In this document: positions 33,221 through 45,229 of the stretch, piece after piece
Layout of the letters: each line of letters begins with the position of its first letter
Position numbering within the stretch: the stretch's first letter is position 1
DNA from: Myotis daubentonii
Taxonomy: Eukaryota > Chordata > Mammalia > Chiroptera > Vespertilionidae
NCBI RefSeq assembly: GCF_963259705.1
Contig: NC_081842.1
Coordinates: forward strand, 90,138,433 to 90,202,432
Direction: 5' to 3'
Length of the DNA stretch: 64,000 nucleotides
Notes under the pieces: generated by a model
The model's database searches: none
The model's input: the letters and a program-made list of their open reading frames with translations, nothing else
What the model was told of the DNA's origin: nothing
Made by a program: the position numbers and the translations under genes

Positions 33221-33865
33221 TCTCCAATAATAGATACATTTCAAATCTGGATAAACACTTCCATGTTACATTCCCAAAGTCTGAAACCAGAAAAATAATG
33301 TATAATAATATATTTCCTTTCTAATTACTTGCTAATACTAAGTACTATACAATTTAAAAGGTTAAATAGCATTGATTTAACAAAATTAAACACCTGTCAT
33401 TGTACCTATTATTTATTTATACTATTTCCTCTTTAATTTTTCTATTTGCTTTTTCTTCAATTACATGTTTAAAAGATTACCTTTGTGTCACAAATACTTT
33501 CTCCCATTTTATCAAATTTTAATTTGACTTGGTTATTGTATATTTCTTATTAGATGTTTTTTCTTTTATATAATCACCTTTTTATGAATATTTTTCTATA
33601 GGTTCTTAGGTTTGTATTTTACTTACAAAGTTATTTTCCCTTGAAAAAATATATTATCTATTTTTCCCATTATTTTACTTTAGTATGCACATAGTACACA
33701 TATGGTTAGCTCTTCACTAAATCTTCAATCCTAATTTTAATTCTGTATGTGTGTACTGCCATAAAGTCTTATGACTTCAATCCAAACAATGGGTAAATGT
33801 GCTATTTATGCATTGGTCTTAGTCTTTTCAGTGGATTTCAACTTATTCAGCAATTAAAGGAGTGC
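33221..33865 (-). other. AT-rich stretch with possible L1 fragment
   Basis: About 33480-33660 resembles the reversed ORF2 C-terminal region of old L1s (CTTTCTCCCATTTTATCAAA). The rest is unassigned. Confidence 0.35.
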
Positions 33866-33874
33866 CTAACAACA

Positions 33875-34600
33875 TTTTTTTTTTAAATTCTTTATTGTTT
33901 AAAGTATTACATAAGTCTCCTTTTTCCCCCATTGGCCTTTCCCTGACTGCCCCCATCTCCCAGCACATACCCGCAACCCCTCCCCCCGCTACTGTCTGTG
34001 TCCATTGGTTATGCTCATATGCATGCATACAAGTCTTTTGGTTGATCTCTTACCACCTCATCCCCCACCTTCCCTCATAGGTTTGACAGTCTGTCCGATG
34101 CTTCTATGACTCTGGTTCTATTTTTGTTCATCAGTTTATGTTGTTCATTATATTCCACAAATGAGTGAGATCATGTGACATTTATCTTTCTCTGACTGGT
34201 TTATTTCTCTTAGCATAATGCTCTCCAGGTCCATCCATGCTATTGGAATTGGTAAGAGTTCCTTCTTTTTTACATCAGGGTAGTATTCCATTGTGTAGAT
34301 GTACCACCGTTTTCTAATCAACTCATCTGCTGAAGGGCACTTAGACTGTTTCCAAATCTTAGCTATTGCAAATTGTGCTGCTATGAACATAGGGGTACAT
34401 ATATCCTTTCTGATTGGTGTTTCTGTTTTCTTGGGATATGTTCCTAAAAGTGGGCTTACTGGGTCAAATGGAAGTTCCATTTTTAACTTTTTGAGGAAAC
34501 ACCATACTGTTCTCCACAGTGGCTGCACCAGTCTGCATTCCCACCAGCAGTGCACAAGGGTTCCTTTTTCTCTGCATCCTCACCAGCAATTGTCATTTGA
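33875..34600 (-). mobile_element. 5'-truncated LINE-1 with target duplication
   Basis: 726 bp, minus strand: poly(A) as a T-run at 33875-33884, 3' UTR to about 34140, then ORF2 C-terminus. CTAACAACA flanks both sides (33866-33874, 34601-34609). The readable ORF2 tail suggests a young copy. Confidence 0.9.
34148..34555 (-). pseudogene. L1 ORF2 C-terminal fragment
   Basis: 135 codons without a stop: [36 protein letters not shown] and other hallmarks of the ORF2 Cys-rich/C-terminal domain, to the natural C-terminus. EN and RT are absent through 5' truncation, so no function is expected. Confidence 0.9.
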
Positions 34601-34684
34601 CTAACAACAGTGCTTTCTACCTTTGATATCTTAGCTAGATAGACACAAAGAATATGTTGTTCTTTTTGAAGAAATAAGAAACTG

Positions 34685-34911
34685 CCAAAACCGGTTTGGC
34701 TTAGTGGATAGAGCGTTGGCCTGTGGACTGAAAGGTCCCAGGTTCGATTCCGGTCAAGGGCATGTACTTGGGTTGCGGGCACATCCCCAGTGGGAGGATG
34801 TGCAGGAGGCAGCTGATCGATGTTTCTCTCTCATCGATGTTTCTGGCTCTCTATCCCTCTCCCTTCCTCTCTGTAAAAAATCAATAAAATATATATTTAA
34901 AAAAAAAAAAA
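34685..34911 (+). mobile_element. VES SINE with perfect target duplication
   Basis: Flanked by AAGAAATAAGAAACTG (34669-34684 and 34912-34927). A box TGGCTTAGTGG, B box GGTTCGATTCC, body with a duplicated ATCGATGTTTCT, and an A-rich tail. A clean young copy. Confidence 0.97.
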
Positions 34912-34927
34912 AAGAAATAAGAAACTG

Positions 34928-36604
34928 TCAATGTAATAGAAAATATTAGGAGTCAAGACTATTTTTAAAAGGTAGTATAGCAATAATATATTCAAATGGA
35001 AAAATTGTTGTGAATTTGTGTTCTTAAAAATTACTCTTTAGATCTGTAACTAAACGAGGCCCAATAGCAGTAGCTGCCTCCCTTTAGTCCATTAACCAAG
35101 CAGCGCTTTAATTCTTATTTCAAATTTTCTTAAGTTAATGAAACCATACAGGTTTAAGGTAAAACAACATCAGCAACTTAATAATAATAAAGACAATTTG
35201 TATCTGCCATTAGTTGGAAGATCTTGAAGAGAAGTAGGTTCAGAAATGCTTCCCTAGTTTGCTTTAGAATTACAAAGTTTTTCTAGATAACACTTGGCAG
35301 ATTGTACTGATTAGGGGAGGAAATTACACTTGGGGTTCCTCAAAATGCAGTTAGAAGTGTTCACACATATATAAGATGAGCAGTCCTAAGATGAGAGTGA
35401 TCTTACGGACATAAAAACAAATTTAGGAACTGGGTGCATCCACAAAGTTCTCTTTTGGAGCTATTAAATTCTTGAAAGTTTTTGTTTGGACCAGGTGAAA
35501 ATCTATATACAGGTTATAATTTAAAACTTCTTTATCTCATTTGAGGCAATACTGCATTGTTCTTTAGTAAAGTACGGTGCACCAGTACAATTTAGCATAT
35601 TGATGGTGTGTATAAAAAGGGATAATCCAGAAAATGAAAGAAAGCTTGGTCTAGCAAAAGCCCAGGTCAATGCTTTCTGGAAGCTTTTGTAAAAGTTGTA
35701 CACTGTACCAGTGGGAAACTGCAGTCCACTAACTGGAGAAGGCAAAATAAAAGGTAGTCTAAGGTGAACTAGAAAATAAATTGGAAGAAAATCATTGTTG
35801 ATATGTATGATTCAGAAATTATCACCAAATCTCTCAAATATATGATGAGAAGGAGCTAACTTTAAGAAGTAGTGTTCTAAATTACACTCAGTATCAAAAA
35901 ATATTTTAATTAAGTTATAATATAAAGTAAATATATTTAAAAGTTTTAAAAATATAATTGTGGTTATTTATACCAATTACTCTAAGCCTAATACTGTTCT
36001 AGGGACTGCTGACAAGGAGGTTCCTGTTTCTTGGATGTTAAACTTGAAAGGAGGGAGATTCAGAGAAAGTGATAAGCCAATGAGTGCTCCAGGTAATTTG
36101 AGAGAGTGATAAATAACAGAAGAAAACAAATAGTATAAGGTGAGAGAAAGAGACACGGGCAATGGGACAGGACTCCTCTAGATAAAAGGATAAGAAAAGG
36201 CCTCTCTGAGAGTGACATGTGATGTTAGACATGAAAGGAGAGGGCTGCCACAGGAAGACAAAAAGATAATTGGTTCAGGCAGAGAGAAAAAATACTCTAA
36301 GAACCTTAAGCCAGAATGAATTTGGCATCTTCAACAAACAGAAATGAAATAAGGATCTCTAGGACAGTGGGAAATAAAGAAGTGTGCAATGAGGGCAGAG
36401 ATTAGTTTGGTAGCTAATTGATCATATAGAGTACTGGATATCCAACGTAAGCAAACCTGGAGGAGTTATAAAAACAAAACAGATTGTTGGTTCCCCTTCT
36501 ATATCTTCTAATTCAGAAGGTCCAGGGTGGGACCCAAAATTTGCACTTCTAGTAAGTTCCCAGGTGATACTGATGCTTCCAATCTGAAGACCCACTTGAT
36601 GAAA
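34928..36604. other. Unassigned non-coding stretch
   Basis: No gene or named transposon recognised; short frames without domains. From about 36190 the composition resembles the ancient repeat named at 7299. Confidence 0.4.
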
Positions 36605-36710
36605 CAATTATGTAGGTCTTTGAAGACAGGACAGGATATTTGCATTTATTTTATTGTTTCTAAGTGTAATGGAAAACAATTCGGTGATTTTAAGCAGTAG
36701 AATCTGAATG
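36605..36710 (+). other. Ancient interspersed repeat fragment
   Basis: Phrases such as TTTTATTGTTTCTAAGTGTA and GATTTTAAGCAGTAGAATCTG match an old, widespread mammalian repeat seen elsewhere in the window. An L1 3' end is inserted at its right edge. Confidence 0.4.
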
Positions 36711-36719
36711 AAGAATAGA

Positions 36720-37211
36720 ATAGCTAAGATTTGGAAACAGCCTAAGTGCCCATCAGCAGATGAATGGATTAGAAAACTGTGGTACATCTACACAATGGAA
36801 TACTATGCTGCTTCAAAAAAGAAGAAATTCTTACCATTTGCAACAGCATGGATGGAACTGGAGAGCATTATGCTAAGTGAAATAAGCCAGTCAATGAAAG
36901 AAAAAAACCACATGATCTCACTCATTTATGGATAATAAAGACCATTATAAACTGATGAACAAAAATAGATACAGAGGCAGAGCAGCATCGAATAGACTGT
37001 CAAACTACAGCGGGAAGGCCAGAGAGGGTTGGGGGCAGGGGGTAAGAGAGCAACCGAAGGACGTGTATACATGCATATAAGCATAACCAATGGACACAAA
37101 ATACTGGTGGGGGGAGGGTAGGGGAGGCCAGGGGAAGGTCAAGGGGAAAAAAAAAGGAGACATATGTAATACTCTTTGTAATACTTTAAACAATAAAACA
37201 AAATTTAAAAA
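36720..37211 (+). mobile_element. 5'-truncated LINE-1 3' end
   Basis: Plus strand: ORF2 C-terminus (AKIWKQPKCPSADEWIRKLW, IYTMEYYAASKKK) then 3' UTR with CATGCATATAAGCATAACCA, a G-rich tract, ACATATGTAATAC and AACAATAAAAC. AAGAAT.GA at both edges (36711-36719, 37212-37220) fits an imperfect target duplication. The ORF2 tail frame is open over 36708-36935. Confidence 0.9.
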
Positions 37212-37220
37212 AAGAATCGA

Positions 37221-37830
37221 TTGGAGGAAGAAAGTTGAGAATACAAATATAGTGTACTCTCAACCTATTTGTATCTTTGTATCTAAATGTCTCCTGTAGA
37301 AAGCATGTAGTTAGATTTTTTTTTTTTTAAATCACACTGACAACATCTGCCTTTGGATTGATTTAACCAATCACATGTAATGCTGTTATTTATGTAGTTG
37401 GATTTATGTCTGTTCTCATTATTATTTTTTCTAAATGTTTCATTACTAATTTGTTGCTCCTTTTCAATTATGTAGATATTTCCTAGTACAACATTTTTAG
37501 TTCTTTAATTATTTTTTCACTGTTCTTTTTGAATTATTTTCTTAGGGACTACTCACAGCGGTGGGCAAACTTTTTGACTCGAGGGCCACAATGGGTTCTT
37601 AAACTGGACCGGAGGGCCAGAACAAAAGCATGGATGGAGTGTTTGTATGAACTAATATAAATGCAAAGTAAACATCATTACATAAAAGGGTACGGTCTTT
37701 TTTTCCAATAGTTTTATTCATTTCAAATGGGCCGGATCCAGCCCGTGGGCCATAGTTTGCCCACAGCTGCTCTAGGACTTAGAAAGCATAGTTACTAAAT
37801 TATATGACACAGACTTCTATAAAAAATAAT
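37221..37830 (-). pseudogene. Old L1 ORF2 endonuclease-region fragment
   Basis: 37260-37555 resembles the reversed start of L1 ORF2 (GTTGGATTTATGTCTGTTCT). The match resumes briefly after the hAT MITE at 37770. No frame. Confidence 0.5.
37556..37769. mobile_element. hAT-type MITE
   Basis: Ends CAGCGGTGGGCAAAC and, inverted, CAGCTGTGGGCAAAC. The internal phrase GAGGGCCACAATGGG and near-terminal GGGCCATAG are mirrored. 214 bp, no transposase. A convincing 8-bp duplication is not visible, so the edges may have mutated. Confidence 0.8.
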
Positions 37831-38889
37831 GCTATAAAATATAAGTAGTTTAAAACAAGAGAAATTATATTTTTTCTCACATAACAACTCATATGGATGT
37901 TTGCCTGGCAACTTGTAATACAGTGATTCAGAGATTTAGATTCTTCCATCTATTGTCTCCTCCGTTTGTAGGACTTCATAACCCTTTGGTTTTGGACAGT
38001 GGCTAGGAAAAGATAGGTTAAGGAAAGTCCACTGGCTTCTAAGCCACCTGGACTCAAAGTAACATTATTCATTTTGACACATAACTACTTGGCAAGAAAT
38101 TGTCACATCCCTTTTCAACCTGCCTCTGAAAGGAACTTTAAATGTAATACCTGCCTGGGAAGCCAAAGCAATAACTCTCCAGGTTAGAAAGGGAGCCTAA
38201 ATCTTTCATGGACTTCAAGTCCTTCCTGCTGGTTGAGGAAACATGTTAGGAAGCTACTTCAGTGATCCAGGCTAGAGATTTTAATGACTTAAACCAAGAT
38301 TACAATAGGAGAGGTAGAGAAATGAAAGATTCAGAATATGTCATGGAGATAGAAGAAATAGATTTGCTGTAGGGATGTGAACAATGCTGGAGGTGGTAAT
38401 ATTTACTGACATGCAAAAAGCAAGGAATGAATTAATTTTAACATGTTAATTCTGAAGTGCTATTTAGATATCCAAATTAAAAATATAAAGTGAACACATT
38501 TGGGTGAAGTTTGGATGTAAATACTTGGAAGCCATTGACATAGAGGTAATATTTAAGGCCATAAGCAGGATTTTCTAGGGAAAATGTGCAGATAAAATAG
38601 AAAAGTTAACTCAATATCTGAGCCCCACTGGCTCACCAATATTTAAAAAGATAAGCAGAGAAGGTAGAGCAGAAAAAGAGATACAGAAGCTAACATTGTA
38701 GTAAAGAGAACACCTTACATATGTGTTGTCAAGAGAAAAGCATTACAAGAAGAAAGGAGTGCTTACCTGTGCCAAATGTTTCTGACTTTAAGTAAGATAA
38801 GGAAATGTTGCCAAGGTCATTTTTGACTTTGATAAGAACTGTTTCATATCCTATCCTTTTACTTGGCCCAGATGTAATAGCTTTTAGAA
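37831..38889. other. Unassigned, partly ancient repeat
   Basis: 38200-38700 weakly matches the old mammalian repeat also seen at 7299-7700 (AAATACTTGGAAGCCATTGACATAGAGG). No genes. Confidence 0.4.
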
Positions 38890-39150
38890 CTAGAATGTGG
38901 GGGGAGTGATGCTATGTATCTTCCACATATAAGTCATGAAAAGAAATAAAGTTTTTTCATGGTTTCTTTCTATCTTTCAGGATACTCATTCTCTGAGGAA
39001 TCCCAAACTGCCATACATGCAAGGATTACAGGGAGAAAGCCATGTGGAGAGAAACAGGGCCCCGGCTGACAGCCATCATCAGTTGCCAGCATGAACAAGC
39101 CTTTGGATGATTAGAGTCCCCAGGCTCCACACCTTCTAGTTGAGGCCCCT
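38890..39150 (+). mobile_element. MLT1-like (ERVL-MaLR) LTR fragment
   Basis: GGGCCCCGGCTGACAGCCAT, TTGCCAGCATG and AAGCCTTTGGATGATTAGAG follow the order seen in MLT1-type solo LTRs. Diverged and without clear ends. Confidence 0.6.
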
Positions 39151-39556
39151 ACATTGGGGAGGAGTGAGAAACTATCCCTCTAGTGTCCTCTCCAAATTCA
39201 TGATGCTCTGGATCTCTGACCACAATAGTTGTTTTACTTCATTACATTTTGGGTACCATATTTTGCAGGCATAGTAACTGGAATACAGAACTGGGAATTG
39301 AAGAATAATGAAGAGATTAATGTAGCTCAGGAGAGAGGATGTTGCTAAGGATGGGGGCTGGGAGCAAATGATAAAAGTGTTTTGAATGCCTTTGTAAGGC
39401 CTTTGACTTTCCTCTGAATGAAATGGGAGCCTTTGAAGCGTTCTGAACTGAAGAGTAACATGATCTATGTCAACATATGTATTTGATGCTTCTTGAGTGG
39501 CAAGCTTTTGACATTCTTTGTGCTCTTTGTTAAAGCAAACACAAACATAAAAAATA

Positions 39557-39642
39557 CTAGAGGCCTGGTGCACAGAATTCATGCATGGGGGTGGGGGGGT
39601 CTTTCAACCTGGCCTGCACCCTCTCACAATCTGGGACCTAGA
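39557..39642 (-). mobile_element. Helitron 3' end fragment
   Basis: CTAGAGGCCTGGTGCACAGA plus GAATTCATGCATG hairpin and CCTGCACCCTCTC, a minus-oriented HeliBat 3' tip only. Confidence 0.85.
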
Positions 39643-40326
39643 TGAATCTCTGCTTATAATTATGCCAAATAAAACATTTTGAGCAGAGAATATTTGGTTG
39701 CATTGGACAGCCTTCTCTAAATTAACTATTCAGGAAAAGGAAAAAAACAACAACTTTGGAATCTCATAGTGCTCTTAAACTCCAGCTCAAATGTCTTGCT
39801 CCAGCCCTATGTGCCTGCATGAACAATATCCAAGCAATTTATTAAAATTTGAAAACATCAGGAGCATGCTATTGAGAAATACAGTTTAGAAATGCTTCTA
39901 GTTGATAATGGTTTATTTGCAATATAAAACATATTTTTTCTCAAACAAGATATAATACACTATCATTTTTGCAGTTTTACTAAAAACATCTAATATTGCC
40001 ATAACTACAAATATTGAAGGCAATGATAATTTATAAATTACTTGGGTTTTATTTCTTCTATGAAACTTATAAATTGAAAGATGGGATTCCTACTACAATT
40101 AAGTGGTAAACAAACCTATAGAACACATATTTCTCTAAGGTATAGAATATATTTAATAAAGTTGGAAATCTAAAGACAATATAGTCTACCTACCATGCCT
40201 GAAAGAATTTAGATTTGAAAGACATTAAATCAAATGCTTAATAACATTTGAATTCCAAGAGACTATTTTTATAATAAATTAATTGTAATTTCTCACACAC
40301 AGAGAAATTGAAAAAAAAGCTACCCT
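39643..40326. other. Unassigned AT-rich stretch
   Basis: Nothing recognisable on either strand. Confidence 0.45.
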
Positions 40327-40339
40327 AAAAATTAAACTG

Positions 40340-40545
40340 GCCCTAGCCAGTTTGGATCAGTGGATAGAGCGTCAGCCTGTGGGACTGAAGAGTCCCAGGT
40401 TCGAGTCCGGTCAAGGGCACATGCCCAGGTTGCAGGCTTGATCCCCAGTAGAGGGCATGCAGGAGGCAGTCAATCAATGATTCTCTCATCATTGATGTTT
40501 CTCTCTCTCTCCTCCCTTCCTCTCTGATATCAATAAAAATATTTA
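40340..40545 (+). mobile_element. VES SINE with perfect target duplication
   Basis: Flanked by AAAAATTAAACTG (40327-40339 and 40546-40558). Head GCCCTAGCCAGTTTGGATCA, B box GGTTCGAGTCC, standard body and ATCAATAAAAAT tail. Confidence 0.97.
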
Positions 40546-40633
40546 AAAAATTAAACTGTAAGATAAATAAGCACATGATAGTGTGTTTGATTTGTGTTTA
40601 GACAATCATCTGTACTTTCAAATGGCATAATTT

Positions 40634-40735
40634 TAAAAAAGATTATAATACTTATGGAGGATTTTTTAAAAAAATTAATGTTAGAGAGGAAGGGAGAGGG
40701 AGCAAAACATCGATTGGTTCCCAGCCAGCCAGAGC
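40634..40735 (-). mobile_element. Internally deleted VES SINE
   Basis: Minus orientation: TTAGAGAGGAAGGGAGAGGG, CATCGATTGG, then a jump to the head end CCAGCCAGCCAGAGC; the tRNA boxes are lost. AAATGGCATAATTTT and AAATAGCATAATTGTTT flank it as an imperfect duplication. Confidence 0.75.
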
Positions 40736-40750
40736 TAAATAGCATAATTG

Positions 40751-41694
40751 TTTTCAATATTACATATTATTTCAATGCTTGCTTTACTCAGAATAAAAAT
40801 GTCACTCCACCAATTTTAATTCATTCACACTAAAAAAATATAAGATTTTCACATTGCAATTCCATTACATATTTATATAAAAAGATAGTGATTAATAGAT
40901 AAAATAGATTTGTTACAGCTATAAATTTAATCAACACAGTACAGAAAAATGAAGTCAGAACTCATGATTTCCATCTCTAAATGACATCATGGAAGCTTTA
41001 CAAATGATACCATCTGTTTAATATTTTCCACTTATTACCTAGGAGCTTTGATTACTATAGCTCTTATGTTAAGGTAATATTAAAGAAAATATCAGATAAT
41101 GTATACTAATCAGGTCTTTCCATCAGATAAAAAGCAGCAGGGTAGGAAATAAAATCAATTATTTCTCCTCTAGTCATAGAGAATTTCATTGTCTAATATA
41201 TGTGGGTTATTTTGTTGTTTCTTATTGTTTTCAGGTTGACTCTAAAAACCTTCAGTTGTATGTTCTGTGTTCTCATATTTTTTGCTAATATTCATTATTC
41301 AAATTCACTTTTGAGTAATCTGGTCTTAAATAATCACATTTTCTATATGTAAGTACTACTAACTGCAATAAAATAACCCCTTTACCCAAAACCACTTCTT
41401 AATATGAACAAAATTAATTTTAGAAATGATCTTGAAGATCTAAAAAAATATTTTATTACAAAATATTGTTTTATTTTTTTAAAAAAAATGGTACCAGACT
41501 AGATAAGACAGATTTGAACTATCAAAGATGTGACTAAGAAGTTCCCTAAAACTCACAGAATTAAGTTATAATATAATCATTTATGAATCATATAGAGGAC
41601 TTCCACTATCATCAGACACACAAAGCTATAGTTTTTTTTTGCCTTTTGCAGTTTATAAAGAAACTAAATTGTTTTGAAGTAAAATGATTTAAAA
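40751..41694. other. Unassigned AT-rich stretch
   Basis: No gene or clear transposon. Confidence 0.45.
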
Positions 41695-42530
41695 TAACCT
41701 TTGTTGACTTCTGGTCAAGATGGTGGAGTAGGTAAATGCTGGGCTGGCCTCTTCCCACTACCATATCAAAACTACAGCTAAATGATAAAACAACCTGAAT
41801 TCTAGGTGAACATAAGTCCTATGAAGTAATGATATAAAGAAGAAGCTATGACAAGATTGGTAACAGGGGTGAGACAAGGAAAGGGCAGGTCATTAAGAAT
41901 TGGGAGGGAAATCTCAACTGCGGAGGTCCCCAACCCCACACCAGGTTCCCCACCCTAAGGCTCCAGTACCAAGAAGAGGAGACCCTATAACATCTGGCTT
42001 TGAAAACCAGACGGCAGAGAAACTGAGGGCTGCCTGAGTCCCAGGCATTCCCCTTGAGGGGCCTGTGCATGGACTCGCTTGCTTACAAACTCACTTGATC
42101 TAAGCTTGCAGTGGCAGCAGCCTGAAAAGTGCCACAGACACACGGTGAGGAACTCACTTGACTAGTTTCAGGGTGAGGGCTGGAAGAGAAGCTCTATGAA
42201 TCGAAGCACAGGCAGATACTATTGCTCCTTGCTGAGCCCTTCCCCCACTGAGCTTTCCATTAACTTGGCTAACATGTCTTCCCTGCCCTGGTGATTCCCT
42301 GAGACGTTGCCACACACAACTTGGGTGTCCTGTCCAAGCCACTTCCAGTAGCTTTTCCACACAAGAAGCCTGCCTCAGATCATGTTTTAGAGTTCCCTAA
42401 AATCTCACAAAGATCCACGAACCCCAAACAAGCAGCAGCTGGCCTCAGCAGGGCCAGGACCTCTAATTAAGCGGCTTCAAGCCTGGCCTAAGCGGTGACT
42501 GGTCTCAACGTGCATTATAAATCAAATCAA
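41695..42530 (+). mobile_element. Old L1 5'-UTR-like segment
   Basis: Begins with TTCTGGTCAAGATGGTGGAG, a typical start of older L1 5' UTRs. It continues with GC-richer untranslated sequence and no credible frame. The downstream ORFs are missing or unrecognisable. Confidence 0.5.
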
Positions 42531-44673
42531 AGTCCTGAAGCCTGTAATAATCTGTTCCAAGTGTTGGCTTGGAATGTAGCTTCTACTAAGCAGCCGTAAA
42601 CTTGGCACAAGTGGCATCACATCATGGTGCCCACCAAAGGGTCCCAAGCACCTCCAAGCCCACCACAAGTGGTAACCAATGAAGATCACTTTATAGACAC
42701 AACCAAATGGTCCCAAGTTGGGCACAAATGGTGGCAGCAGAAGGGAGAAAAAAATGTATGTTGTCACAATGAGAAGGTTGAAAAAAAGGAATGCAACAGA
42801 AATGAGGAAGATACTCCTTGAAGAGAAACTGAACAATGGGGAGCAAACTATTGGCTTAGTTATTGTGCTGGTTGAGGAATTGATTTTGTATTCTACCACT
42901 GCCCTTTCAGCATAAGCATTTTCTCTGGCTTTAAATAGGGAATCTATAAATTCTCTATAAATAATAGAAAAGTAAATTCAATCTCCGTTTCTAAAAAGTC
43001 ATAGACCATCATAAGAACTTTAGGAAGGTTCTGAGCTTAATTTGATCAGATCTAAGTAGAAGCTCATTTATCTCATATTTTGAATATAGTTTTTCCTCAC
43101 ATACTATCTTAGCTTTTTAAATTCAGATTTTCGGGATTTGGAGAGATTGATGAGCATAGGATCTTTCACCCTATGTACATGGATTTTGGAATATAAGCAT
43201 CAGAAAACATAGACAGAGAGGAGCCAAAAAAGGTATGGGGATGGAGAGGAGGGAAAAGTTGCTAAAGCTGTCAGGTGGTTGTAAAGTTGTAAAGTAGTCA
43301 TAAGGAATTAGAGACTTGGTGAGGGAAAGAAGAAAAGGAACCTAAGGTGTAGATTTACTGTTCTACTAATTAGCAGTAGAAAGAAAGGGAAAAATGAAAA
43401 GAGAAGAATAAGTTATAATAGAATAGTGTATTCTGTACCATATTGATTGGTTTGGGGAAAGGTGTTACAAAGGCAAGAAGAAGATTTTAGTTGAGAAAAA
43501 ATGAAAGACTAGAGGAAAAATAAAGAACAGAGGAATAAGATGGACATCAAGGAGGATATTTTTCATAATAACTTTTTTTTAAAAAGCTCTTTGTTCAAAA
43601 TAATATTCAGAATGAATAATTTTGTCTATCCATAATGACATAAATGTTTAGGGATGTTATGGATTATAAACTCCCTGAGAGCAAAAACTTTAGCAAACCT
43701 TTTAATCAGCATGAAATACTACTATATTCAACTTGTGGAAGACTGGGTAACAGGACATATTTGTTACAGAAACCCAGAGCGTGTCACAGCAAGAGAGGCT
43801 TGATGGCTGTCAATAAGTAAACCAACAAATAAAAAAAATAAAAAAAATCAGTGATTTCTTTAATAAGACAGCAGAATGCTGTAACAATTAATGCTTACAT
43901 TTAGTTTAAAGTGAACTCAGTCACTTTTGTACTATCTCTTTGGACAGTATATTATTGCTTATGTAAACATATTATATTAATATAGTCCCTGTGGAAAATA
44001 ATGTAAAAACCAAATCTGGTCACCATTCACTGAAAATTCACATTGTGAAGAAACAGTTGTGATTTCATGTAACATAAACTTAAATTTGACCTTGATTACA
44101 TGCAGGAAAATACTTTAAAATCTAGAGATATTAGGAAAAATGCATTTTAACTAAATAATATAGGTACACATTTATTTGTGTAAGGAGTTTTGCTTGGGTA
44201 GTTAGACAACTAAAATAACCAACAGCTGTTGGAGTTAGCTCAACAGGAGTCATTTGATAGACATCACAGGCCAATAGTTGCTATGATCACCTTAGTCAGG
44301 AAGAAAACCAAAGGAACTTGGGTTTTTAGGAAGGAAATGTCAACACCAATAAGCAGGTTTAAGCCATGAAAATAAATAGGGTGGCAAGACAAAATATGAA
44401 AAAAAAATTTATACATGTACATATATGATGCGAGACAGATATACAGAGAACAAGTATAATTGTGCCATTGTTGATTTAATCTAGCACCCTAGAATCCATG
44501 CAAAGAAAGACCTTTGCTCTAAATGCCTCTTATTCTCATCCAATGCATAAAAATGTACAAAAAAAAATATCTATTATTAAACAGTGACATTATTAGGAAG
44601 CTTTTCTAACTTTAAGCTAAAAGGACTGCCTTTATAGGTCTTCAAAAGTCTCCACTTCGGTTATTCCTTCTAA
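42531..44673. other. Unassigned stretch
   Basis: 42531-42900 may be further L1 leader sequence. The rest is AT-rich without genes or recognised repeats. Confidence 0.4.
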
Positions 44674-45229
44674 TCCTATCTAATAAAAGAGAAACATGGT
44701 AATTGGCGTACGACTGCTACCCTTCCCATTGGCTAAGCAGGGATATATGCAAATTAACTGCCAGCCAAGATGGCGGCTGGCAGCCAGGCAGCTTGAAACT
44801 AACATGAGGCTTGCTTGCTTCAGTTACGGAGGTCTTCAACGTTCCCCGCCTGCCTTGCCAGCCTCTGAGCCTGCAGTTTCAAACATTGTAACAAATATAG
44901 ACGCTAAACAAAACCCTAGAAACCAGCTTTCAGCCGCTGGGATCTCAGAGCTGGAGTTGATACAGAGTTTTCATTATAGAACCAAAACAAACCAGTTACC
45001 TGCTTTCAGGAGCTGAGGCCTCAGAGCTGGAGCCAGAGCTAAAGCTGGCCCAGAATAAAAAAAAGAAAGAAAAAAAGAAGCAGTTGGGAGCTTCAGTCAC
45101 CCACAAGCCTGAAAACAGCCCTCAGCCCTTCACCCAGACTGGCCAGGCACCCCAGTGGGGACCCCCACCCTGATCCAGGACACCCTTCAGGGCAAACCAG
45201 CTGGCCCCCACACGTGCACCAGGCCTCTA
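44674..45229 (+). mobile_element. HeliBat-type Helitron with unusual interior
   Basis: Starts TCCTATCTAATAAAAGAGAA after A. The 3' end reads CACGTGCACCAGGCCTCTA and the last G is replaced by the next Helitron. The interior (44760-45110) lacks the G-rich units of other copies and has AAGATGGCGGCTGGCAGCC, a lysine-codon-rich stretch (45053-45082) and a direct repeat CTCAGAGCTGGAG. It may be acquired host sequence. A 106-codon frame at 44696-45016 is unrecognised. Confidence 0.85.

Noticed and set aside
34687..34760. tRNA-like sequence with A and B boxes
   Set aside because: It is the head of a VES SINE with target duplication and A-rich tail, so not a functional tRNA gene; the same holds for 22398, 40340, 54402 and 58920.
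37556..37769. 8-bp target duplication for this hAT MITE
   Set aside because: The flanking octamers ACTACTCA and CTCTAGGA do not match; the call rests on the inverted ends only.
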